This document shows positions 52,001-62,854 of a DNA stretch of 64,000 nucleotides, piece after piece; the stretch's first letter is position 1; each line of letters begins with the position of its first letter. Source of the DNA: Entomortierella parvispora (lineage: Eukaryota > Mortierellomycota > Mortierellomycetes > Mortierellales > Mortierellaceae); the NCBI GenBank assembly GCA_963573315.1, contig OY752142.1, positions 2,232,001 to 2,296,000 of the forward strand. The letters run 5' to 3'. Both the position numbers and the translations under genes were made by a program. Under the pieces are notes generated by a model. The model saw only the letters and a program-made list of their open reading frames with translations, made no database searches and was not told where the DNA came from.

Positions 52001-53085
52001 AACAACAACATGTCCCAGGAGAGGAAAGAAGGGACGTAATGTTACCTTTGACGAGAGTAATAGGAGGTTGTATATCAAAACAGGGAGATCTGTTGCGTCA
52101 ACCAGCTTGAATTGTTTTATGATCTTGACAATTGCCGCTTCCAGTTGTTTGCTGTCCATGTCCAAGTCACCCAGGGCCGTTGCAAGAGGTAACACACTCT
52201 TTGAGTTCCAGGGTACGGTGCAAATGCGATCCAGGATCATGGCCTTGAAGTCGAGACCGGAAATTTCTTCCGATGAGGTAGGGACGATGATAGAGTCCGA
52301 GTTTGCAGCGATGACCAGTATCCGAGACAACAGGGCGAATGCTTGGCTATGTGGATGTTTTTGGTGCCGCACAAGTTCTACAATGGAGTAAATCGATTCC
52401 ACTAGTGCTTCCTGAGGAAAAGATTGCCCTACGTCAATGAGGGCATTGACCAGTTTTCCTGTTACCTCATCCACCTGATTGCTCCCTCTTGCCATGCTTT
52501 TCGATGGATCATCTGAGACGCTCTCCCCTGCCTCGACAAGCCTAACAATCGAACGGCGAGTGCATTAGTTGTAGTTGTAGTCGTAGTTTTTCCTAAAAAC
52601 ATTGATCTCGGACATCCAAAGCAAGGGCAATACCATTCGATCGATCCCTTGAGAACCTGAGATCGCCGCTTCCTTCCCTGTTCATCCTCGGGCGATGCTA
52701 GCATTCCGATGAGAGGGGTCAGAACTTGCATTGATCCAGAACGGTCGCCCAACAGCGAATAAAAGTAAATTACCTCGCAATATTGCCCTGATGAGAGATA
52801 GGCAATCTGAGCTGTATTCATTGGTTCTAAGGTATGATGCATGAGTCCGTAAGCTTTGGAGTACGAGAGCAGGTATCTAGATAGAGAGGTGCGAAGCAAG
52901 AAGACATTGAGTTCCATGTGCCTGAATGGAGAAAAGAAAGGATACCGAAAGAGAAACGGAATGTACTGTACTTGATCTGATTCCTCAAGGCTTGGGTCCT
53001 GAGCATCAAAGTGCTCTCTCAGCAATGCCCCCGTGCTGTCCTGGTCATGCAACCGGAGGATAGTTTCCATGTCCAGGGTGTCCAT
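46001..53085 (-). CDS. FANCI: FANCI, Fanconi anemia group I orthologue (17 exons)
   Basis: Exons (minus): 52972-53085, 52774-52876, 52634-52697, 52046-52541, 51883-51959, 51489-51790, 51263-51418, 51105-51193, 50747-51033, 50515-50666, 50309-50433, 50048-50231, 49589-49999, 49291-49478, 48089-49214, 46242-47317, 46001-46105. Total 5055 nt, 1684 aa, all phases consistent. Collinear similarity to human FANCI runs throughout: 'LPVLIYNLLLLSSKG', 'ESTAVLHFGFAVKQDQELG', 'ARIHRFEDNVMDYLK', 'SLDYLSFLSLTTAIRLMAAV', 'MLRRCLGQQGDVRLAFY', 'ATSIGARNNMYASLLIG' and 'KLIPMLIYGVEQYERFVIQL'. FANCI pairs with FANCD2 on DNA at interstrand crosslinks. The monoubiquitinated lysine (human K523) corresponds to Lys569 in 'ESRKVALSGFLFLL' (codon 50648-50650). 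The last exon is acidic and then basic ('VRSRKRAKH'), like the human C-terminal NLS. Intron 12 (48 nt) and its acceptor are the least certain. Confidence 0.95.
47318..48088 (-). other. FANCI intron 15, unusually long, with a 28-base homopolymer
   Basis: A 771-nt intron (GTAAGT...TTGTTAG), while the other FANCI introns are about 50-105 nt. It holds a tract of 28 A on the plus strand (T in the sense of the gene, 47918-47945). No missing FANCI exon is needed here and no coding segment is recognised, so an inserted element is possible. Confidence 0.6.
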
Positions 53086-53779
53086 GGTGGGTGTGAGTGT
53101 GAGTGCAAGTCGGAAGAATGGAGGGAGGCCAGTTGCCAGACATCGATGGGACGCGCGACACCTTGTTTGGTCAATTTTGGTGGCAAATCGGGCGAAACTA
53201 CAGTAACAGTCCCGTGACCCGAATTGAAAGCTCAATGGTTGACCGGAGAAAGCTTTCTTTGAGGCCAAAGAGACAGCATCGCCCGGAGGGAGCCATGGTT
53301 GGGTCGGCGATGGATGAGCCTGCCTCCCCTGTCTGTCTGTCTGTCTGTCTGTCTATCTGTGTGGTGCGTATCCGTGTGCAGAGAGAGAGAGAGACAGAGA
53401 GAAGCCCTGCGTCCACAGCGTGGCTGCTCTGACCCCGGAGAGACTTTTTCTCCGCTTGCCAGCCATTGGGAGCCAAGGCCGAGTGCGCGCTGCCCGGTCC
53501 AGTGCCGCGGCAGAGCGATCGAAATACCTTTGTCCCTCTCGGTCTCCTTCCTTTGCACCTTTCGCTTCTCTTTACCCTCCCTTCCCTTCCCTTCCCTTCC
53601 CTTCCCTTCCCTTCCCTTGCTTCTCCATCATTCCGCTAATTACCTCCTCTTTCTTCTCTCTCTCTCTCTCTGTCTCTCCATTTTCATTCATCTCCTCATC
53701 ACCGTCCGTGCTCTTGTTTTTTATTTCTGTCCTCTTCCCCGCTGAACCACACCTTCCCTTTATATCCACTCGACGTACC
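53086..53779. promoter_or_regulatory. Divergent promoter region (FANCI / carrier) with CTGT and TTCCC repeats
   Basis: These 694 bp separate the two start codons. They contain a CTGT tetranucleotide array (about 53329-53353), a TTCCC pentanucleotide array (about 53576-53619, roughly eight units) and further CT runs (53655-53680). The polypyrimidine side lies next to the carrier gene and likely forms its leader. No conserved TATA element is obvious. Confidence 0.5.
53576..53619 (+). repeat. TTCCC pentanucleotide repeat
   Basis: About eight uninterrupted units in the leader of the carrier gene. It is a perfect polypyrimidine tract, so unit number may differ between isolates. Confidence 0.8.
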
Positions 53780-55099
53780 ATGGCTGGCGGTTCAAAACTC
53801 TCTCCCTTTGGCCATGCCATAGCTGGCACTGGTGGTGCCATGTTCGCATTGACATGCACCTACCCCCTCGACATGTAAGGCCATGTCTGCGCGTTAACAG
53901 CCTTTGCATCCTCTTCCTCCAACGTCTTTTTTTTTTTCTTTTTTTTTTTTCTTGAGGTGTCGCTTTATGAGCTTTGTTCTTTCGATATCAGTCAGATCAT
54001 TTGTCTAAAGAAGAAGAGAATAGAAACAAGAAGAGAACAGAAACATTGACCGTCCACCCCGGCGCCTGGCATTGAATCTAACGTAGTAAACCATCCTAAA
54101 AACCCCCTTTCTCCTTTCCGCTACAACCATAGTATCAAGACCAGGATGCAAGTCCGGTCGAAAACTGATGCCAATGCATCGGACCCGGATGTTTATCAAT
54201 CGACCACGGATGCAGTTCAAAAGATTATCAAGACCGAGGGCTTGCCTGGACTCTATGCGGGACTCTTGTCAGGTCTTTTGGGCACCGCCTCCCAAAACTT
54301 TGCCTACTTCTACTGGTATACTTTCATCCGATCCGGCTACATCAGCCGACAGCCTGCAGGGGCCGCGCTCTCGACCTTGACGGAACTGTTGATCGGTGCT
54401 GGAGCAGGTGCGTTGGCTCAGATCTTCACGATCCCTGTGGCCGTCGTGACGACTCGACAACAGACTATGCCAAAGAACGAACGTCTGGATCTGAAGTCCA
54501 CTGCCATGGAGATTGTACAGGAAGAAGGCTGGACCGGTCTCTGGAAGGGATTGAAGCCCTCGTTGGTTCTTGTCGTGAACCCTGCCATTACCTATGGCAT
54601 GTACTCGCGTATTCAAGAGTTAGTCTTGAAAGCCTTCAAACGCAAGGACATGACGCCTGGATTGGTCTTCCTGGTGGGTGCTCTGGCCAAGACTTTGGCC
54701 ACTGTGGTCACATATCCTTATATCATGGCAAAGGTGCGTCTTCAGTGGAAGCCTTCCAAGAAGGATGCCGAGACTCACAAGCCGTACACTGGTGCCATTG
54801 ATGTTTTGAAGCGTGTCATGGCCAAGGAGGGTATCCAGGGCTGGTACACGGTAAGCAAAGATGGAACAATTTTTATGAATCTTTTATCGGGCATTCACTT
54901 GGTGTCACAAATTCACGTGGCAAGAGAATGGGGCACTGACGCCTTATTCTTTTCTTCTGTTCTCCAGGGTATGCAAGCACAGATCACAAAGGCTGTCATC
55001 TCTCAGGCACTCCTCTTCATGGTCAAGGATCAATTGGAAAAATACACTATTGTTCTCTTTGCTCTCCTGGCCAAGCAGAAGCGTGCCAAGGTTATGTGA
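53780..55099 (+). CDS. Mitochondrial-carrier-family protein, peroxisomal adenine nucleotide type (ANT1/PMP34-like)
   Basis: Exons 53780-53874, 54133-54850 and 54968-55099 give 314 aa. Three Solcar repeats carry the signature P-x-[DE]-x-x-[KR] or variants: 'YPLDIIKTRMQ', 'IPVAVVTTRQQT' and 'YPYIMAKVRLQW'. The combination of 'ASQNFAYFYWYTFIR' with 'TTRQQT' is typical of peroxisomal ATP/AMP carriers (yeast Ant1, human PMP34), which supply ATP for fatty-acid activation in beta-oxidation. The second and third signatures lack the usual acidic residue, again as in that subgroup. The second intron (54851-54967, 117 nt) has no stop and is divisible by three, so unspliced message would insert 39 residues in repeat 3. 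CDS start MAGGSKLSPFGHA immediately precedes helix 1. Confidence 0.85.
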
Positions 55100-55400
55100 A
55101 AGAATTTCAGTAAATTAGATTATACCTTTCTCCTCTCTCCTCTCTCTCCCTCCTCCCCGCTCTATAGACCATATCCTCAGTCTCATGTTTCCTATTTCTT
55201 TAAAAAAACACGTCTTAAACATTTGAAAGCTTGAGTGGAGTGGTGGACACATCAGCATTTTTTTTTTTTTTTCATTACTGGGCTATTGTACTTTTTGAGA
55301 TTTCGTCAACAAGCGATTGAATCGCGAGAATACATCTCGCTTACTGAGGCGAGGGTATCAGAGTGTCAGAGTGTGAATGCTCCCCTCTTTTTGTAGACTT
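55100..55400. other. Convergent intergenic region
   Basis: 3' regions of the carrier (+) and the single-pass membrane protein (-). It has C/T runs (55128-55160) and a T14-15 tract near 55259-55273. No gene seen. Confidence 0.5.
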
Positions 55401-56809
55401 TTACAATGCATAATTGTCACTGTGGGCAGGAGTGTACTGAGGGTTGGAAGGGATGTGGCTAGAGGTGGGAGTGTAGGCCTGGCTAGCTGGGCTCATGGGC
55501 GAGTGAACACTAGAGGTGGCCCCAGCGTAGGAAGACTGATTGTAGGTGAGACTGGGGCTGGGTTCAGAGGCTTGGGGCTGGAAGATGTTGGGAGAGACAG
55601 GTTCAGTTGCAGGGACCAGAGTAGGAGGCGTGTAGGTATATGGTTCCGATGTTTGAGCCTGGAAGATGACTGGAGGGGACTGGTGCTGAACAGGACTCAA
55701 TGGCTGGGTTTGGAAAGCATAAGGATCTTGTTGTTGCTGCGGCTGGACACCATAAGGACTGGGTTGCTGTTGAGGCACTGGTGCCTGCTGCTGATATGGC
55801 TGCTGGTATGGTTGTTGCTGGTACTGCTGTTGCTGAACCATTTGATTCTGATGTTGCTGAACCATTTGATTCTGCGCCAACTGCTGCTGCTGGAGGACAT
55901 AGTTCTGATCCATCAAGGGCGTCGCTGCAGGATTGTGCATCTTGCTAGGATCCTGGTACGGGGCTGGCGCGGCTGCGAGTTGAGCTGTCTTTGCCGATCT
56001 CTTGCGGTGGCGAATAAAAAAGAACGCAACAAGGGCAATGACTACGAGACCACCAACGGCCCCTCCTACAATGGCTCCAATTGGAGTCTTGCTCGAGCTT
56101 CCCCCACTGCTTCCGTTGCTTCCATTTCCTCCACTACCTCCGTTGCTTCCAGTGTTGCCTCCACCTGGAGTGGATGGGATATTTGGCTTGACCAAGGCCG
56201 GGCCACTCCAAGTGTTTGCCACGGTATCGAAGCTGTTGAAAGTGGAGGCTCCGTTGCTCGCGCTTCCGAATGTAATGATCTTGCTGCCCATGGGGGAAGC
56301 CGTAATGATGGACGAGAAAGTGGGCACGTTTCCTGGAATGTTGACACGTTGCAGATTGGCTGAAGTACCAGGAGTGATCGAGTACAAAAGAGTAGATCCA
56401 TCTGAGGCCTATTGAAATGTAAGATTTAGAACTGCGTGGCAAATACTCGTGGCTTTTCAGGCTGCACATGGGCGAATTCTGTACCTTATCCAAGATATAT
56501 CCGACATTGCCCATAGTCATCGAAAAGGCACTGCTGGTGAGGGTGACACCACCCATGTTCACAGGTGTTGGGCTGGACAAAGTCAGAACGCGATCCAAGC
56601 TCGTAGCAAGGGGTGCCGCGGAATCCAAGGTAGTGTAAATGACGCCAGCTCCGTTGGTGTCGAACACGACATGGTATCCTTGAGCTGGAGTGTTCGATGA
56701 GGCTACATAGGTGCCTACGGACAGCAGTGCGCTGGTGGTTGGGAACATGGAGATATCGAAACTAAATAAGGGACAGAGTCAGAGCAAATATTAGTTATTG
56801 GAAATAAAC

Positions 56810-56840
<31 letters not shown>

Positions 56841-57394
56841 CCCTTCTAGGCTCGGTAGCGGTAGAAGACGCTCTCAATTTTTCAATGTTTGTATGACAGC
56901 GGAGACACTTACTCCCGGGTGCTGTTCACTCCTTCCGTGGCATTGAGTCTGACTCCAACCCAAGGCGAGTTTGTGACAACGTTCGAAGAGTTGGCCACTG
57001 CAGTGAACCAGTTCAAGGTCCCGACGGCTCCTGTGAATGAGTAGAGCTTTGGAGAGACATAGCCCATACCTTGAAAGTTTGTTGGGAAGTCGATGGTTCC
57101 GTTGGGATAGATATTGGTGAAGTAGGAGTTTGCTCCGAATTGCTGCATCACGACCGGGCTGTTGGTATCGCCGGTGTCACCCGGGTAAGCAAAGCAGGCT
57201 TTGGGAGCAGCACTACTCCATACAAAAAAGCTGGATTGGTTGAGAAAGGTGGCCGTGGGCGCGTTGATGTTGGAGAGGTTGATCAAGTTGACCTCCAGAC
57301 GCCCCTCGCTCGCTGCTGGCACACCAACCAAGTACACGGACGTGCCAGATGCACTAGGGGCGATACAGGCATTGCTGTACGTGGGGACGCTCAT
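55401..57394 (-). CDS. Single-pass membrane protein with beta-propeller-like ectodomain and Q/P-rich tail
   Basis: Exons 56913-57394, 56485-56761 and 55401-56408 give 588 aa. The first about 360 residues are rich in Gly/Thr/Asn/Ser with repeating 'VYLVGVP', 'SFFVWSS' and 'PKLYSFTG' strands, a style seen in kelch-like or propeller ectodomains. A Gly/Asn/Ser-rich hinge ('GGNTGSNGGSGGNGSNGSSG') and one membrane helix ('IGAIVGGAVGGLVVIALVAF') follow, then a basic stop-transfer (RHRKR). The cytoplasmic tail is Gln/Pro/Tyr-rich with 'QQPYQQPYQQQ'. The architecture is like fungal surface sensors (Mid2/Axl2 style), but the family name is not certain. No signal peptide precedes MSVPTYSNAC, so an unseen upstream exon is possible. 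The first intron contains a 29-base homopolymer (56810-56838). Confidence 0.78.
56810..56838 (-). repeat. 29-base T tract (sense) in the membrane-protein intron 1
   Basis: A on the plus strand, T in the transcript of the minus-strand gene, inside the 151-nt intron 56762-56912. Confidence 0.8.
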
Positions 57395-58041
57395 GCTGGG
57401 AATGTGTGGTGAGACCGGAAGCAGGGGCTTTTGGTGGTGGTTGTTGAAAGAGAAAAGAAGAAAACGAGGACTGAACTGCAGTCAAGGGGAAATGAGGCAG
57501 TGAGACAAATTGAGTTGGCGCTAGTTCGCAACGGCTATGCTGGTGGGATGAAGGAGGGTCGACCGACAACGCGAGCACGCGGAGAGTAAGTGTGCGGTTA
57601 CGTGTTGTGGGAGAGGGAAGAACGAATGCACGCAGGCGTCGCGGTTGGGATTGGGGATAGCAGAAGCAGAGGAAGAGATGAAAGAAGGAAGAGAGAAAAA
57701 GGAAACGAAAACAGAGGGATGGGTACACCACCAAAGGCCTGCAGCTGCAGGTCAGAGCCCATGCCCAACAGCGGTGCCGTGCCCTGTCTGTCTGGTTGGT
57801 CACCAAAGCTTGCGGTTGTCGGAGTGAGTGAGGTCAGCCAAGGACAGGGGTGCGCCTCCGTGCCTGCAGTGCCGTGCCTTGCGTGTCGTTTCTCGAAAAT
57901 CATGCCTGCTGCATGTTCTGCAAAGAGACAAAGAGCTCTGGCAGTGCTCGGCTGTTGCAAAAATGCCCAGAGATCGATAGCGCCCGATCACCTTCGCACG
58001 CCCATGCTGCGCAGAGTCCTTGCTCTGCGGGGAGTGAGTGA
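57395..58041. promoter_or_regulatory. Divergent region between membrane protein and TRAF7-like gene
   Basis: About 650 bp without a recognisable domain. It should contain both promoters and perhaps an unresolved first exon of either gene. A 319-codon plus-strand frame (57590-58549) crosses it but has random composition and does not match the RING frame. Confidence 0.4.
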
Positions 58042-60459
58042 GCACAATCCGGCTGGTGGCAACAGGAAGGAGCAACCGCAACAACCAGTTTTGTGCCAAA
58101 CAGAGCATCGCCGAGCCTGCGCCACCCTCCGTGCGCACGCCCGCCAACGGTCGCCAACGGTGGCTCAACTCTGTTTTGGACTCCCTTCCCGCTGCTCGTC
58201 TCGTCCTCCCCTTCCCTCCATCCCTCCGCCATCACTCCATTCCCTCCACAATCCCCATCTCTGGGCCCCAGAAGAAACCCCGCTCCCTCCAAACTGTTCT
58301 CCTCAACCCACACCACTTCCCCGTCTTCGCGCTCGTCGCCAGAGCCGGGCGGGTCTTCCGCAGCCCCAGTCACCCCAGCTGACACCAGGCCTGAGCAAGA
58401 GGAAGAGGAAGAGGCCGAGGTCGAATTCTTACACACGCCCTCACCTTCTATTCTCTGTCCGGTGTACGTGCAATCGACGACTGTCTCCTCTTCGAGTATG
58501 CTCCACTTTTGCCCCAGTCACTCACTCGACCATGACCTTCATCCTCTAGCTGTCAAGATGTTTGCAGGGAGCCTGTTATCACAAACGGATGCAACCACTC
58601 TTACTGTGCGTCTTGTATTTACCACAGTATTGAAATCGAGCCCTTTTGTCCGCTGTGCCGATCTCGCATCAAAATCGAAGGTAGTTCACGCGATCAGTCC
58701 TATCTAGGAGGAGGAAAGCTCCATTTTTTTTTTGCGCTAGTTGTCTGAAACTCACCATGCGGCATCTTACCATGTAGATCTTCACCCAAACCTGGCTCTC
58801 TCTGGATTGATATCTGAACTGTTGGTTTACTGTTCAAACAAGAAATATGGATGTCCGCAGATTGTGCGTCAGGATGCCCTTCACGGCCATGTCCTCTACT
58901 GCTCCTACGCCCCGACCCTCTGTCCAAATAAGGGTCTTGGATGTCCTTACAAAGGTTCGGCCTCTCGAACAGGCACAAAGTGGATCAGTTGGTGATCAAG
59001 ACGCATCTAACCTAGGTTTCTCCTGATTACAGGGACTATGCGGGACTCAAAGGAACACTTACTAAACTGTGTCTACGAGCGCTTCAAAGGATACATTGAC
59101 ACCACCAACAAGAGATTCGAAAAACTTGAGTCCATGCTTGCTGTAAGTTGAGAGAGCCCACTTTTTTTTTTTTTTTTTTTTTTTTTTGGTCAAAGAGAGC
59201 CGACTGGTCTAACAAATGGATCAACATCTGGCAATAGGACCAAGCCCGAGAGATCGAAAAGTTACAGCGGATCATCCGCTCAGGAAAGAGCGTCGACTAT
59301 ACCATTGAATCAACCATCGACAGTTCAACTGCCGGGTCATCGAGCACCACGGGTTCGCTTCAGCATGGATCCTCTTCCTCCGGAACAAAACGGACCATTA
59401 TTTCCACTTTTCCGCATGATGAAATTATATGCCACAGAACAATCTCTAGTCACACTTGTGGTGTAACCAGCGTTGCTGTCAGCCACGATCGTGTATTTGC
59501 TGGAGCGCACGATGGAAGTACCAAGGTGTTTGATATTAACTCTGGAGAGCTTCTCAAGGACTCGAAAGGACACACTATGTCTGTGTGGGGGCTAGCCGTG
59601 ATGCCTGACGGGGACCGTTACTTCAGTGCTGGATCCGATGGCACCATCAAGGTCTGGGACTGGCGGGAGGAAAACGAGTCGTCGTGCATGGTAAAGTCGA
59701 TTCCGGATCACAACGCCAAGGTTTACGGCCTTGTGGTGGACCAGGGACGACTTTACTCTGCATCATCGGACAAAACTATCAAGGTGTGGGACACAGAGAC
59801 GCTTGAGTGCCTTGCAACATTCACTGGCCATACGGGAGGGGTCAACTGCCTTGCTGCGTTGACAGATGCAAGTGCTCGGCAGCTAGTCACCGGTTCCTCC
59901 GACAAGACCATCAAGATTTGGGACGTGACTACCGGCACCTGTTTGAAGACTGTCAGACGTGGATTTAGCGAGGTTCTGGATGTTGCTGTTGGTGATGGCA
60001 TGCTGTTTGGAAGTACAATCGATGCCGTTATCAATGTGTATGATTTGAATGAGACACGTGAGCTTGGAACCCTGAGCGGCCATAATTGGGAGGTCTGGCA
60101 ACTCGAGTATGGTCAAGGGCATTTGTTCAGCGCAAGCTTCGACCACACGATCAAGCGCTGGGACCCAAGACGATTCCAATGCGATCTCACTCTGAAGGGA
60201 CACAAGAGTACGTTCAGTTGGCAGACACAGACAAACAAACAAACAAACAAACAACAGACGTGCGTTTTCCTGACCCATTTGCCTGTATCATCCTCATAGG
60301 CTTTGTCCACGGAATGGCCTTGGCCGACAACTACTTGGTGACAGGATGTGCTGACCGTACAATCAAGGTAAGTAGAGTCTATAGTGATATGGTGAAAATG
60401 AGATAATTGAACGTTATTGACCCCTGCTTCTTTCTTTCGTGCCACAGATTTGGCGCTGA
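58042..60459 (+). CDS. TRAF7-like protein: RING-like, TRAF zinc fingers, coiled coil, WD40 (start not resolved)
   Basis: Clear exons: 58568-58680, 58778-58954, 59033-59142, 59238-60207, 60300-60367 and a 12-nt last exon 60448-60459 (I-W-R-stop). An upstream exon, open from 58042 to 58463 and containing an acidic stretch and 'TPSPSILCPV', fits in phase but has no ATG, so the start is unknown. Order: RING ('CNHSYCASCIYH', 'FCPLCRSRIKIE'), TRAF-type zinc fingers ('VYCSNKKYGCPQIV', 'LCPNKGLGCPYKG', 'HLLNCVYERF'), coiled coil (59240-59290), then about seven WD40 repeats ('GSDGTIKVWDW', 'SSDKTIKVWDTETLE', '[15 protein letters not shown]'). This order is that of TRAF7, a MAPK-linked E3 ligase. With the best splice model the second RING cysteine reads Glu ('LCPVEPV'), so the RING may be atypical or the junction misjudged. 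Confidence 0.82.
59162..59187 (+). repeat. 26-base T tract in a TRAF7-like intron
   Basis: A pure T run about 19 bases after the GTAAGT donor at 59143, within the intron 59143-59237. Confidence 0.8.
60230..60254 (+). repeat. ACAA tetranucleotide repeat in a TRAF7-like intron
   Basis: About six units (CAAA/ACAA) inside the intron 60208-60299. Confidence 0.8.
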
Positions 60460-60678
60460 GGGTGTTCAGCCTGACACAAAATGAGAATAAAAATCTCTAA
60501 TAAATAATAATCATGGTGGCTTGTAAAGGCCCCAGAGCCTTTAATCTTTTTTTTTTTTTGTGTTTTCAGACACCTCTTCTTCAGCATCATTACGGAGGAC
60601 CAACCGCACGCCCTCACCCCTTCCAGGATTTACTAGGCGATTGGAGTCATTTCAACAGTAGCAGCAACACACACATCC

Positions 60679-62690
<2,012 letters not shown>

Positions 62691-62854
62691 TCACCCAACT
62701 CTGCTCCTCATTGTATCTTTTACTCAATAAAAAAAACTATGTGTCCTCGCTGGAGTGAGTGTGTATCAAGTGATGATGAGTGAAAAGGTGGTGATTACCG
62801 TTTTTGCTAAAAAGAGAGTTGAAAAATGCTGAGAGTTCTAGTTGGTATTATTGC
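62691..62854. other. Short convergent intergenic region
   Basis: 3' regions of WDR5 (+) and the HAD phosphatase (-). AATAAA for WDR5 lies at 62726. Nothing else seen. Confidence 0.5.

Noticed and set aside
57590-58549. 319-codon plus-strand frame before the TRAF7-like exons
   Set aside because: Random Pro/Arg/Cys composition; not in the frame that carries the RING motif.
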